The notes under the pieces: generated by a model
The model's input: only the letters and a program-made list of their open reading frames with translations
What the model was told of the DNA's origin: nothing
Database searches by the model: none
Made by a program: the position numbers and the translations under genes
DNA from: Arthrobacter_J sp038199985
Lineage (GTDB): Bacteria > Actinomycetota > Actinomycetes > Actinomycetales > Micrococcaceae
Reading direction: 5' to 3'
Assembly: GCA_038199985.1 (NCBI GenBank)
Contig: JBBPYK010000054.1
Location: 109,190-173,189 of the forward strand
DNA length: 64,000 nt
Shown here: positions 33,084-41,471 of the stretch, piece after piece
How positions within the stretch are numbered: the stretch's first letter is position 1
Layout: every line of letters begins with the position of its first letter

Positions 33084-33569
33084 ATGACATCACCAGCTAC
33101 CGACGGTTCTCGCGCCGTTGGGCACGTCGATGGCGTTGCAGGACCCACGCAATCACCGTGGCTACGCATCCTGGGTATTTGTTTGCGTTTCACTGCAGCG
33201 GCCCTTGTGATGATGACAGCAGTAGCCATCGCCAGCGGAGGAGTTGCCGGTGCGTTCAGTGCGCTTTACGGCGCCGGAGTCGTTGTGTTGTTTTTCGGGA
33301 TCAGTCTTCTGATTGGTCACTATGCTGGGAGAAGTAACCCCTCCGGTGCCATTGGGCTCTTCATGGCTGTGTATGTACTAAAAGTCGTTGGATTTGCCGT
33401 CGTTCTGTTCTTAATGGGCACACCGGACTGGCTGGATCGGACGTGGTTTTTTGTCGCTGCCGTGGTCGTTGTAGTCGTGTGGCAAACCGCTGAAGTCTTC
33501 GCCTTCTCCAAGACACGGAACCTTCTTTACGGTCCCATTTCCGGTGCAGTGACAACGGAGGACAAATGA
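33084..33569 (+). CDS. AtpI-like membrane protein of ATP synthase operon
   Basis: From the ATG at 33084 the product has 161 residues, the size of the corresponding protein before atpB in mycobacteria. Four hydrophobic segments (about 38-60, 63-85, 92-115, 120-140) lie between short polar ends. Such AtpI-like proteins help assemble the c-ring or carry Mg2+; the function here is inferred from position. The frame is open to 33009, but that stretch carries the promoter-like sequence. A five-codon frame (33070-33087) ends across this ATG. The stop overlaps the next gene by four bases. Confidence 0.75.
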   Translation: MTSPATDGSRAVGHVDGVAGPTQSPWLRILGICLRFTAAALVMMTAVAIASGGVAGAFSALYGAGVVVLFFGISLLIGHYAGRSNPSGAIGLFMAVYVLKVVGFAVVLFLMGTPDWLDRTWFFVAAVVVVVVWQTAEVFAFSKTRNLLYGPISGAVTTEDK

Positions 33570-33865
33570 TGATTAAGTCTTCGCGTCAGCGGTCGCGTGA
33601 CGGGCAAATCGATACCCCGCTGAGCAACGACACAAGCAGTGGGGGATACAACGCTGGGTTAGCTGTTTTCAGCTACGTGGTTGGCGGGATCTTGGTCTGG
33701 AGTTTGATAGGCTGGGGCGTGGATAGTCTGCTCGGTACAGGGTGGATCGTTCTGGTTGGCGCACTTGTGGGAGTAGTCGGAGGGTTCTACCTTTCGGCCA
33801 TGCATAATCTCTTTCGCGCTAGAGATCAGGACGACGGCCCCAAGCATCCGAAGGCCATGGAGTAG
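33566..33865 (+). CDS. atpZ: AtpZ-like ATP synthase accessory protein
   Basis: A 99-residue protein with two membrane segments joined by a short loop (SYVVGGILVWSLIGWGVDSLL and WIVLVGALVGVVGGFYLSAM), the hairpin of the AtpZ/AtpI family. Polar, charged tails flank it. It is translationally coupled to the AtpI-like gene (ATGA overlap) and precedes atpB by 92 bp. A role in F1Fo assembly or ion supply is family knowledge and not visible here. Confidence 0.72.
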   Translation: MMIKSSRQRSRDGQIDTPLSNDTSSGGYNAGLAVFSYVVGGILVWSLIGWGVDSLLGTGWIVLVGALVGVVGGFYLSAMHNLFRARDQDDGPKHPKAME

Positions 33866-33888
33866 GACTAATGCCAAAGAATTCCATT

Positions 33889-33917
33889 GATCAAACACTT
33901 CACTGTTGTGCTTGATC
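33889..33917 (+). promoter_or_regulatory. Inverted repeat upstream of atpB
   Basis: GATCAAACAC (33889-33898) and GTGCTTGATC (33908-33917) pair over nine of ten positions around a nine-base loop. It lies 40 bp before the atpB start and may be an intercistronic RNA hairpin or an operator. Confidence 0.4.
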
Positions 33918-33957
33918 GCTTATTGCCCAATGACGGACACTGCAGAGAGGAAACGCG

Positions 33958-34752
33958 TTGATCGCGCTTGCGCTCCCCGCCGCTGATGAGGGCGGCTTTG
34001 CTCCGCCCGGTGTTGGTGAACACCTGCCGGCCATCTTTTCGATCGGCTCCTTCGACTTCACCAAGCACTCGTTGCTTGTTCTGCTTTCGGTGGTGATCAT
34101 CGCTTTCTTCTTCATGTTCGCCATCCGAAAAGGTTCGATGGTGCCAGGAAAGTTTCAGTTTCTAGGCGAGTCGGCCTATGGTTTTGTGCGTAATTCCGTC
34201 GCCAAGGACGTCCTTGGCGGTCAGGACTTCATCAAGTACGTGCCTTTGCTGTTTTCCCTGTTCTTTTTCATTTTGGTGAACAACATTTATGGCGCCATTC
34301 CGATTCTCCAACTCCCGACCTTCTCGCACGTTGGCGGAGCTTATGTGCTCGCTGCACTTGTCTGGTTCATCTGGATCGGACTCGGTTTCAAGAAGTATGG
34401 AATCCGGTATCTGAAACTTGCCACGGTGCCGTCAGGCGTCCCGTGGTACCTGTTGCCGATGATTGTGCCGATCGAAATCATTTCAAACTTCCTCGTACGG
34501 CCGGTCACACACAGCCTACGACTCTTCGCCACAATGCTCGCCGGGCACCTGATCGTTGGGGTAGCTGGCTCGGGAATCGAATTCCTGATTGCACAGGAGA
34601 ATATTCTGCTGCAGGGTACATCCGTACTGGTTCTTGCCGGCGCGGTAGCCATGTACTTCCTGGAAGCTCTGATCATGGTTCTGCAGGCGTACATCTTCGT
34701 CCTATTGACCGCGATCTACATTGAAGGCGCACTCAACGCCGACTCGCACTAG
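33958..34752 (+). CDS. atpB: ATP synthase Fo subunit a
   Basis: A 264-residue membrane protein forming the proton half-channels against the c-ring. About six segments are seen; the essential arginine is in the segment RPVTHSLRLFATMLAGHL (about residue 188), where SLRLFATM is the family signature. The start is TTG at 33958 with GAGAGGAA six bases upstream. It begins the structural ATP synthase genes, in the order a-c-b-delta-alpha-gamma-beta-epsilon. Confidence 0.94.
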   Translation: MIALALPAADEGGFAPPGVGEHLPAIFSIGSFDFTKHSLLVLLSVVIIAFFFMFAIRKGSMVPGKFQFLGESAYGFVRNSVAKDVLGGQDFIKYVPLLFSLFFFILVNNIYGAIPILQLPTFSHVGGAYVLAALVWFIWIGLGFKKYGIRYLKLATVPSGVPWYLLPMIVPIEIISNFLVRPVTHSLRLFATMLAGHLIVGVAGSGIEFLIAQENILLQGTSVLVLAGAVAMYFLEALIMVLQAYIFVLLTAIYIEGALNADSH

Positions 34753-34763
34753 CGTAAAGACTT

Positions 34764-34806
34764 CCCCGCCGGGGATGATCCCAAGCAACCTGCCGCGCAC
34801 AGCGGC
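34764..34806 (+). other. Two small hairpins between atpB and atpE
   Basis: CCCC-gcc-GGGG (34764-34774) and GCCGC-gcaca-GCGGC (34792-34806) stand just before the atpE ribosome site (GAAAGGA, about 34813). Intercistronic structure here could help raise expression of subunit c, which is needed in many copies; that is inference. Confidence 0.4.
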
Positions 34807-34823
34807 ATCTTGAAAGGAACACA

Positions 34824-35039
34824 ATGGAAGTACAGGGTAGCCTCAACCTCATCGGATACGGTCTCTCGGCAATCGGTGGTGGTATCGGCGTAGGACTCGT
34901 CTTCGCCGCCTACATCAACGGTGTTGCTCGTCAGCCTGAGGCGCAGCGCGTTCTCCAGCCGATCGCGTTCCTGGGCCTGGCACTGACTGAAGCCCTCGCC
35001 ATCCTGGGTCTGGTCTTCGCGTTCGTTCTGCCTATCTAA
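34824..35039 (+). CDS. atpE: ATP synthase Fo subunit c
   Basis: A 71-residue hairpin of two membrane helices, the proton-carrying rotor subunit. Helix 1 has the glycine-rich GLSAIGGGIGVGLVFAAY; the polar loop is RQPEAQ; the proton-binding acid is Glu56 in GLALTEALAIL. Glutamate here and no Na+-ligand set in helix 1 point to protons. The ATG has a GAAAGGA ribosome site. The length is typical for actinobacteria. Confidence 0.96.
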   Translation: MEVQGSLNLIGYGLSAIGGGIGVGLVFAAYINGVARQPEAQRVLQPIAFLGLALTEALAILGLVFAFVLPI

Positions 35040-35086
35040 TAGCATCACCCGAACGCAGACCTCTTAACACATAGGACGGATCAAAA

Positions 35087-35632
35087 ATGCATGAGGCAGT
35101 AATTCTCGCCGCAGAGGGAGCCAACCCCATCGTGCCCAACGTATGGGAGATCGTGGTTGTCGCGATCGGCTTCGCGGCGCTCTGGTTCATTGCCGTCAAA
35201 TTTGTAGTGCCCGCTTTTGAAAAGGTCTACGCCGAACGTGCGGAAGCCATTGAGGGTGGCATTGCGAAAGCTGAAGCCGCTCAGGCTGAGGCAACTGCTG
35301 CTCTCGAAGAGTACAAGCAGCAGTTGACGGAGGCCCGCACGGAAGCCAACCGCATCCGTGAAGAAGCGCGTACTGAAGGTGCCCAGATCCTTGTGGAATT
35401 GAAGGAAAAGGCTGCATCTGAATCTGCGCGTATCACCGCGCAGGCACAGACACAGATTCAGGCGGAACGCGAGGCAGCTGTAGTGTCGCTTCGCAGCGAA
35501 GTCGGGGCCCTCGCCACAGAGCTTGCGGGCAAGATCGTTGGCGAATCACTCAACGACGACGAGCGCGCGGGACGTGTTGTAGATCGGTTCCTCGCAGATC
35601 TGGAAAATCAGAGCGCAGGTGCTGCGAAATAA
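35087..35632 (+). CDS. atpF: ATP synthase Fo subunit b
   Basis: A 181-residue stator subunit: one N-terminal membrane helix (about residues 17-42, IVVVAIGFAALWFIAVKFVV) and a long, charged, alanine-rich coiled coil that reaches up to F1. It is not fused to delta, unlike the extra b-delta fusion of mycobacteria. Its stop shares a base with atpH. Confidence 0.93.
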   Translation: MHEAVILAAEGANPIVPNVWEIVVVAIGFAALWFIAVKFVVPAFEKVYAERAEAIEGGIAKAEAAQAEATAALEEYKQQLTEARTEANRIREEARTEGAQILVELKEKAASESARITAQAQTQIQAEREAAVVSLRSEVGALATELAGKIVGESLNDDERAGRVVDRFLADLENQSAGAAK

Positions 35633-36447
35633 TGGCGGGCATATCGGCTACAGCGTTGACAGTAGCCAGAGAAGATCTGGAGACGCGTCTGCCAAGCGCT
35701 CAGTTGTCTCTGGCGGACGAGCTTTTTTCAATTCTCGCCGTCCTGGACGGCAATGCTGGCTTGCGTCGAGCTCTGACGGACCCTGCGCGGGACCGCGAGA
35801 GCAAGATGAGTCTCGTGTCGAATCTCTTTGCTCGGCAGGTGTCCGCGGATTCTATCGCGGTCACTGCTGGACTTGCTTCTGCCCGTTGGGCAGCTGCCAG
35901 GGACATTGGCGACGCGTTGGAAACACTTGCGGGGCTAACGGCTATCTCCGTCGCTGAGCGACGAGGAATCGGCTCGGAAGGACTCGATTCGCTGGAGGCG
36001 GACCTTTATGCTTTCAAACGCGTTGTGGCCTCGAACCACGAGCTGCAGCGGGCACTTGGAGATGCTCGAGCTGATGACACCGCCAAGGCCAATCTGGCTA
36101 AGAAATTGGTGCCTGGAGCATCGGAGGAAGCTCGACTTCTCATCCGGCAAGCAGTTGTTGCTCCGCGCGGACTAAAGCCGAGTGGCGTCGTGGAACGTTT
36201 CATCGAGCTTGTGGGGGAACGTCAGCAACGGTGGATTGCCGAGGTGGCAGTGAGTCGTCCGTTGTCTCAGATACAGCTGACGCGGCTTGAAGCTGCGCTC
36301 AATGACCTCTACAACCGTGATCTCACGGTCCACGTTGAGGTCGATCCTGCGCTCGTTGGAGGCATTCGAGTGAAGGTTGCCGATGAAGTCGTAGACTCCT
36401 CCGTCATCACCCGACTGCATGAACTCGGCCGGAGAATGGCCGGATAA
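35632..36447 (+). CDS. atpH: ATP synthase F1 subunit delta
   Basis: A 271-residue peripheral-stalk subunit, longer than the 177 residues of E. coli but usual for actinobacteria. The C-terminal half has the OSCP/delta signature (VEVDPALVGGIRVKVADEVVDSS). It starts with the overlapping TAATG after atpF. A 98-bp gap with only a weak CCGC-tcat-GCGG hairpin separates it from atpA. Confidence 0.92.
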   Translation: MAGISATALTVAREDLETRLPSAQLSLADELFSILAVLDGNAGLRRALTDPARDRESKMSLVSNLFARQVSADSIAVTAGLASARWAAARDIGDALETLAGLTAISVAERRGIGSEGLDSLEADLYAFKRVVASNHELQRALGDARADDTAKANLAKKLVPGASEEARLLIRQAVVAPRGLKPSGVVERFIELVGERQQRWIAEVAVSRPLSQIQLTRLEAALNDLYNRDLTVHVEVDPALVGGIRVKVADEVVDSSVITRLHELGRRMAG

Positions 36448-36545
36448 TCGTTCCAGGGCCGTCCACGGCGCGGAACATCGAGACTGAACCAAACACCGGT
36501 CACCGCTCATGCGGAGATCACAACACAGGAGAGCAGGGACTGCAG

Positions 36546-38183
36546 ATGGCCGAATTGACCATCAACGCCGACGACGTCCGCGACGCGTTGAACGAGTTCG
36601 CGGCGTCCTACGAGCCCGGGAACGCCGAGCGCGTAGAGGTCGGCCGTGTGACCACAGCCAGTGACGGTATTGCTCGTGTCGAGGGTCTTCCCTCGGTCAT
36701 GGCCAACGAGTTGCTGCGCTTCGAAGACGGAACTCTGGGCCTCGCCCAGAACCTGGACGTTCGTGAAATCGGCGTCATTGTCCTCGGAGACTTCACCGGT
36801 ATTGAAGAAGGGCAGGAAGTTCACCGTACCGGCGAGATTTTGTCCGTGCCTGTTGGTGACGAATTCCTTGGGCGTGTCGTTGACCCGCTGGGAATGCCCA
36901 TCGATGGACGCGGGGAGATCAAAGCCGAAGCAACGCGTGCCTTGGAACTTCAAGCTCCTGGTGTAACTCAGCGCAAATCGGTTCACGAACCGCTGCAGAC
37001 TGGCTTGAAGGCCATCGACGCGATGATTCCCATCGGTCGAGGTCAGAGGCAGTTGATAATCGGCGACCGCAAGACAGGCAAGACCGCCATCTGCGTGGAC
37101 ACCATCCTGAACCAGAAATCTAACTGGGAGTCCGGCGACGTCCAGAAGCAGGTCCGCTGCATCTATGTGGCCATTGGGCAGAAGGCGTCCACGATCGCAG
37201 AGGTACGCCAGACGCTCGAGGACAGAGGTGCGCTGGAGTACACGACCATCATTGCTTCACCTGCGTCTGACCCGGCGGGCTTCAAGTACTTGGCACCCTA
37301 TGCGGGTTCGGCCATCGGACAGCACTGGATGTACGGCGGCAAGCACGTCCTGATCATCTTTGATGATCTCTCAAAACAGGCTGAAGCTTACCGTGCGGTA
37401 TCGCTGTTGCTTCGTCGTCCGCCGGGCCGTGAAGCCTACCCGGGCGATGTTTTCTACCTGCACTCAAGGCTTCTTGAGCGTTGTGCCAAGTTGTCGGACG
37501 AACTGGGCGCAGGTTCGATGACGGGTCTTCCCATCGTCGAGACCAAGGCCAATGACGTCGGTGCCTTCATCCCGACCAACGTCATTTCCATCACCGATGG
37601 GCAGATTTTCCTACAGTCCGATCTCTTCAACGCTAACCAGCGTCCGGCAGTGGACGTGGGAGTGTCTGTGTCCCGCGTAGGCGGAGCTGCGCAGGTGAAG
37701 TCCATGAAGAAGGTCTCGGGTACGTTGAAGCTGGACCTCGCTCAGTACCGCGATATGCAGGCATTCGCCATGTTCGCATCGGATCTGGACGCTGCTTCTA
37801 GACAGCAACTCACCCGCGGTGAGCGTTTGATGGAACTCCTCAAGCAAGGGCAGTACAGCCCGTTCCCGGTCGAGGATCAGGTTGTGTCGATTTGGGCCGG
37901 TACCAAGGGCCATTTGGATGACGTACCTGTCGAAGACATCTCACGGTTTGAATCCGAGTTTCTCGATCACCTCAAGCGTTCTACCAGCGTTTTGACGACC
38001 CTGCGCGAGACATCCAAGCTCGAGGACTCAACGGCTGAGCAACTCACGACTGAAATCACCGAGTTCAAAAAGGGTTTCTTCGGAGAAGGTCATGATGGTC
38101 TCGTCAGTGCCGGCCATGAGGAGCACGACGCTCTTGATGGTGGGACTGTAGATCAAGAAAAGATCGTCAGACAGAAGCGCTAG
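36546..38183 (+). CDS. atpA: ATP synthase F1 subunit alpha
   Basis: A 545-residue alpha subunit. The beta-barrel N-terminal domain is followed by the nucleotide fold with Walker A GDRKTGKTA at about residues 172-180 and the family signature PAVDVGVSVSRVGGAAQ near 376. The C-terminal helical domain has a polar tail of about 30 residues (GHDGLVSAGHEEHDALDGG), a length common in actinobacteria. A ribosome site AGGAGA precedes the ATG. A strong hairpin follows the gene. Confidence 0.96.
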   Translation: MAELTINADDVRDALNEFAASYEPGNAERVEVGRVTTASDGIARVEGLPSVMANELLRFEDGTLGLAQNLDVREIGVIVLGDFTGIEEGQEVHRTGEILSVPVGDEFLGRVVDPLGMPIDGRGEIKAEATRALELQAPGVTQRKSVHEPLQTGLKAIDAMIPIGRGQRQLIIGDRKTGKTAICVDTILNQKSNWESGDVQKQVRCIYVAIGQKASTIAEVRQTLEDRGALEYTTIIASPASDPAGFKYLAPYAGSAIGQHWMYGGKHVLIIFDDLSKQAEAYRAVSLLLRRPPGREAYPGDVFYLHSRLLERCAKLSDELGAGSMTGLPIVETKANDVGAFIPTNVISITDGQIFLQSDLFNANQRPAVDVGVSVSRVGGAAQVKSMKKVSGTLKLDLAQYRDMQAFAMFASDLDAASRQQLTRGERLMELLKQGQYSPFPVEDQVVSIWAGTKGHLDDVPVEDISRFESEFLDHLKRSTSVLTTLRETSKLEDSTAEQLTTEITEFKKGFFGEGHDGLVSAGHEEHDALDGGTVDQEKIVRQKR

Positions 38184-38193
38184 CAGCCCTGCA

Positions 38194-38225
38194 CCAGGGT
38201 GTCCGTCACAAAGCGGGCACCCTGG
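38194..38225 (+). other. Strong intercistronic hairpin atpA-atpG
   Basis: CCAGGGTGTCCG (38194-38205) pairs with CGGGCACCCTGG (38214-38225) over 12 bp with one G-U pair and an eight-base loop. It lies between the atpA stop and the atpG ribosome site AAAGGA (38241-38246). There is no T-run, so it is not a standard terminator; processing, stability or partial termination are possible roles. Confidence 0.75.
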
Positions 38226-38251
38226 AGCTTGGAATTGATGAAAGGACAAGT

Positions 38252-39145
38252 ATGGGAGCCCAGCTTCGGGTCTACCGCCAGAAAATTAAGTCCACCCGGT
38301 CAATGGGGAAACTTTTCAAGGCGATGGAACTGATCGCTACTTCGCGGATCAGCAAAGCTCGTGCGCGCGTCAAGGCGTCCCTGCCTCATGCGAACGCGAT
38401 TACCCGCGCGGTTTCGGCAGTAGCATCACAGACCGAAATCGACCACCCCTTGACTACTGAACCGGACGAGATTCGTCGTGCCGCGGTTCTCATTTTGACT
38501 TCAGATCGCGGTCTGGCCGGTGCGTACTCAACCAGCGTCATTAAAAAGGCCGAACAGCTGAATGAGCTGCTACGCGAGGAGGGCAAGGAAGTACGCTCCT
38601 ACCTCGTTGGCAACAAAGCCCAGCAGTATTTTCAGTTCAGAAAAAGAGAGTTCGAACGTTCCTGGCTGGGGAACACCGACGCTCCTGAGTTTGAAACAGC
38701 ACAGGACATTGGACGTACGCTGCTCGCCGACTTCACCAAGGACTACGAAGCCGGAGGCGTGGACGAAATCCACGTCGTTTACATGAGCTTCCAGACCATG
38801 GTGGTCCAGGTGCCGACAGTCATTCGTTTACTTCCCCTGGAGGTAGTCGAGGAAGAGGCCGGGTCACCATCGGACCTACTGCCACTGTACGAATTCGAAC
38901 CAGAGACGGAGCAGGTACTCGACGCACTGTTGCCTCGGTATATCGAGTCCAGAATTTTCGCGGCTCTCCTTCAGGCAGCCGCAAGTGAGCTGGCCGCACG
39001 TCAGCGCGCGATGAAGTCTGCGAGTGACAACGCTGACGACCTGGTCAAGAAGTTCACCCGTTTGGCCAATACGGCCCGACAGTCTGAGATCACTCAGGAG
39101 CTTTCTGAAATTGTTGCGGGTGCGGACTCTCTGAGCGCGTCCTGA
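38252..39145 (+). CDS. atpG: ATP synthase F1 subunit gamma
   Basis: A 297-residue central rotor subunit. The N-terminal coiled helix begins MGAQLRVYRQKIKSTRSMGK and the C-terminal one ends with the family signature in AAASELAARQRAMKSASDNA. About ten extra residues lie in the mid-part (EEEAGSPSDLL), as in other actinobacteria. It follows the atpA-atpG hairpin and precedes atpD by 69 bp. Confidence 0.95.
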   Translation: MGAQLRVYRQKIKSTRSMGKLFKAMELIATSRISKARARVKASLPHANAITRAVSAVASQTEIDHPLTTEPDEIRRAAVLILTSDRGLAGAYSTSVIKKAEQLNELLREEGKEVRSYLVGNKAQQYFQFRKREFERSWLGNTDAPEFETAQDIGRTLLADFTKDYEAGGVDEIHVVYMSFQTMVVQVPTVIRLLPLEVVEEEAGSPSDLLPLYEFEPETEQVLDALLPRYIESRIFAALLQAAASELAARQRAMKSASDNADDLVKKFTRLANTARQSEITQELSEIVAGADSLSAS

Positions 39146-39214
39146 CAGACGACTTGTTAGCCCGCACTGCGCATAAACTTAAACCCACGCCATCCAAGAA
39201 GTGAAGTGAGAGAG

Positions 39215-40687
39215 ATGACTGCCACAGCAAACGAAGCTGGAGCCACCAGCGGGCTTACGCCCGCCGCGCCCGGCGCTACGGGCCGTATTGCCCGTGTTAT
39301 CGGCCCGGTTGTTGACGTCGAGTTCCCGGCGGACGCCATCCCAGGTATGTACCACGCGCTGACGTCCGAGATCACCCTCGATGGTGAAACGCACACGGTG
39401 ACGTTCGAAACCTCACAGCACCTTGGCGACAATCTGGTGCGGGCGATTTCCCTGCAGGCCACGGACGGTCTGGTGAGGGGTGCGGTCGTGCAGGACACTG
39501 GCGCACCGATTTCTGTACCCGTGGGCGACGTCGTCAAGGGCCATATCTTCAACGTTCTGGGGCAGCCTCTGGATGTCGAAGAGTCCTCCCTCGAGATCAC
39601 CGAACGTTGGCCGATTCACCGCAAGGCTCCAGCATTCGATCGTCTCGAAGGCTCAACAGAGATGCTGGAAACTGGCATCAAGAGCATCGACCTGCTGACC
39701 CCTTATATCAAGGGTGGGAAAATTGGTCTGTTCGGTGGAGCTGGTGTTGGAAAGACCGTTCTGATTCAGGAAATGATTACTCGTGTTGCACGTAACTTCG
39801 GCGGTACATCGGTATTTGCTGGAGTAGGCGAACGTACACGTGAAGGAAACGACCTCTGGGTCGAAATGGAAGAGGCAAATGTCCTCAAGGACACTGCCCT
39901 AGTGTTCGGCCAGATGGATGAGCCACCGGGAACTCGACTGCGCGTTGCACTTTCTGCGCTGACCATGGCGGAGTATTTCCGCGATGTGCAGAATCAGGAT
40001 GTGTTGCTCTTCATCGACAACATCTTCCGGTTTACGCAGGCCGGGTCCGAGGTCTCGACGCTGCTGGGCCGCATGCCGTCCGCCGTGGGTTATCAGCCGA
40101 ACCTGGCAGACGAAATGGGACTCCTTCAGGAGCGCATTACGTCAACCCGTGGCCACTCCATCACGTCCATGCAGGCCGTTTATGTTCCAGCGGATGACTA
40201 CACTGACCCGGCGCCAGCAGCAACCTTCGCGCACTTGGATGCCACGACTGAGCTGTCCCGTGAAATCGCGTCACGAGGCCTATATCCGGCGATCGATCCC
40301 TTGACCTCCACCTCGCGTATTCTCGATCCTCAGTACATTGGCAAGGATCACTACGACACAGCAGTTCGGGTCAAGCAGATTCTTCAGAAGAACAAGGAAC
40401 TCCAGGACATCATTGCGATCCTTGGCGTGGACGAGCTGTCGGAAGAAGACAAGATCGTTGTATCCCGTGCTCGCCGTATTCAGCAGTTCTTGTCTCAGAA
40501 CACCTACACTGCAATTCAGTTCACCGGTGTCGAAGGTTCAACGGTGCCGATCAAGGACACTGTTGAAAGTTTCAAGATGATCTGTGACGGCGAAGTGGAC
40601 CACATCGCGGAGCAGGCGTTCTTCAACGTCGGTGGCATGGATGATGTTGAGCGAGCATGGGCCAAGATCCAAGAGCAGACCAGGTAA
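39215..40687 (+). CDS. atpD: ATP synthase F1 subunit beta
   Basis: A 490-residue catalytic subunit. Walker A GGAGVGKTV is at about residues 174-182, the catalytic Glu in GVGERTREGND, Walker B VLLFIDNIFRFT, and the signature PAVGYQ-like SAVGYQPNLADEMG. The frame is open to a GTG at 39206, but the ATG at 39215 has AAGTGAAG eight bases upstream and is preferred. It carries an N-terminal alanine-rich lead of about 20 residues before the barrel. Confidence 0.96.
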   Translation: MTATANEAGATSGLTPAAPGATGRIARVIGPVVDVEFPADAIPGMYHALTSEITLDGETHTVTFETSQHLGDNLVRAISLQATDGLVRGAVVQDTGAPISVPVGDVVKGHIFNVLGQPLDVEESSLEITERWPIHRKAPAFDRLEGSTEMLETGIKSIDLLTPYIKGGKIGLFGGAGVGKTVLIQEMITRVARNFGGTSVFAGVGERTREGNDLWVEMEEANVLKDTALVFGQMDEPPGTRLRVALSALTMAEYFRDVQNQDVLLFIDNIFRFTQAGSEVSTLLGRMPSAVGYQPNLADEMGLLQERITSTRGHSITSMQAVYVPADDYTDPAPAATFAHLDATTELSREIASRGLYPAIDPLTSTSRILDPQYIGKDHYDTAVRVKQILQKNKELQDIIAILGVDELSEEDKIVVSRARRIQQFLSQNTYTAIQFTGVEGSTVPIKDTVESFKMICDGEVDHIAEQAFFNVGGMDDVERAWAKIQEQTR

Positions 40688-40690
40688 CCC

Positions 40691-40987
40691 ATGGCTGAAC
40701 TCGACGTTGAAATTGTTGCTGCTGACCATTTCGTCTGGTCTGGTCCAGCCACGCTAGTTCGTGCTCGGACCAGCGATGGAGAAATTGGCGTTATGCCTGG
40801 GCATTCACCCGTTCTGGCAGTACTGGCTGCAGGTGACCTAGGAATTGTGCCTGTAGAAGGAGACCGCATCACGGTGTCCGTCGACGGAGGATTCTTCTCC
40901 GTCGATGGCGATCGTGTGGTTATTGTTGCCGATAACGCGAAAATAACCGAAGGCGCGCCTGCCGCATCGAGCGCAGGAACTCGCTGA
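40691..40987 (+). CDS. atpC: ATP synthase F1 subunit epsilon, short form
   Basis: A 98-residue epsilon subunit made only of the N-terminal beta-sandwich (VEIVAADHFVW, GEIGVMPGHSPVLAVL). The two C-terminal helices that bind and inhibit F1 in E. coli (about 135 residues) are missing; the protein ends soon after the barrel with an alanine/serine tail. Short forms are known in related Micrococcales, so this is not a truncation by mutation. It starts three bases after atpD. Confidence 0.93.
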   Translation: MAELDVEIVAADHFVWSGPATLVRARTSDGEIGVMPGHSPVLAVLAAGDLGIVPVEGDRITVSVDGGFFSVDGDRVVIVADNAKITEGAPAASSAGTR

Positions 40988-40994
40988 TCAAACA

Positions 40995-41426
40995 TTGAAT
41001 GAAATCGGCTATACGTTCCTCGTTCTGGCAGTAGCCTTTGGTCTGCTTGTTCTGGTTCTTATAGCCTTCGGAGTGCGCCGTATTCAATTGCGACGCGCTC
41101 TGGGTACGTTCGACGCCTCCATTTGCCTTCCGCCTGACGGTTGGCAGATGGGGGTTTGTCGTTATGGGGACAACCAGCTCCAGTGGCTGCGCTTGATGTC
41201 CCTGAGCCCCCTGCCGAAGTACACATTCTTGCGCAGTTCATTGCAGCTGCAGGGATGGCGGCAGCCCACGGAGGCCGAGAAGCCCAGAATCCAACCCGGT
41301 GCCGTGGTGGTCTGCCTTCACTATGAGGGGAAGGAGCTGCTTCTGGTGATGAAGTACGAGGTCTATACGGGCCTCTCATCGTGGTTAGAGGCAGGCCCAG
41401 TAATAGGAGTTGGCACCTGGCGCTAA
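40995..41426 (+). CDS. DUF2550 membrane protein
   Basis: A 143-residue protein with one N-terminal membrane segment (FLVLAVAFGLLVLVLIAFGV) and a cytoplasmic beta-rich domain (WQMGVCRYGDNQLQWLR), the DUF2550 family of actinobacteria. It is regularly found after atpC; no function is established. The start is TTG seven bases after the atpC stop, without a ribosome site, so it may depend on coupling. The gene converges on nagA with a 45-bp gap that holds no terminator. Confidence 0.83.
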   Translation: MNEIGYTFLVLAVAFGLLVLVLIAFGVRRIQLRRALGTFDASICLPPDGWQMGVCRYGDNQLQWLRLMSLSPLPKYTFLRSSLQLQGWRQPTEAEKPRIQPGAVVVCLHYEGKELLLVMKYEVYTGLSSWLEAGPVIGVGTWR

Positions 41427-41471
41427 CCGCGTTCACGAGCAGTATTGTCCTATGGCGCCAGCCCCAACTTG

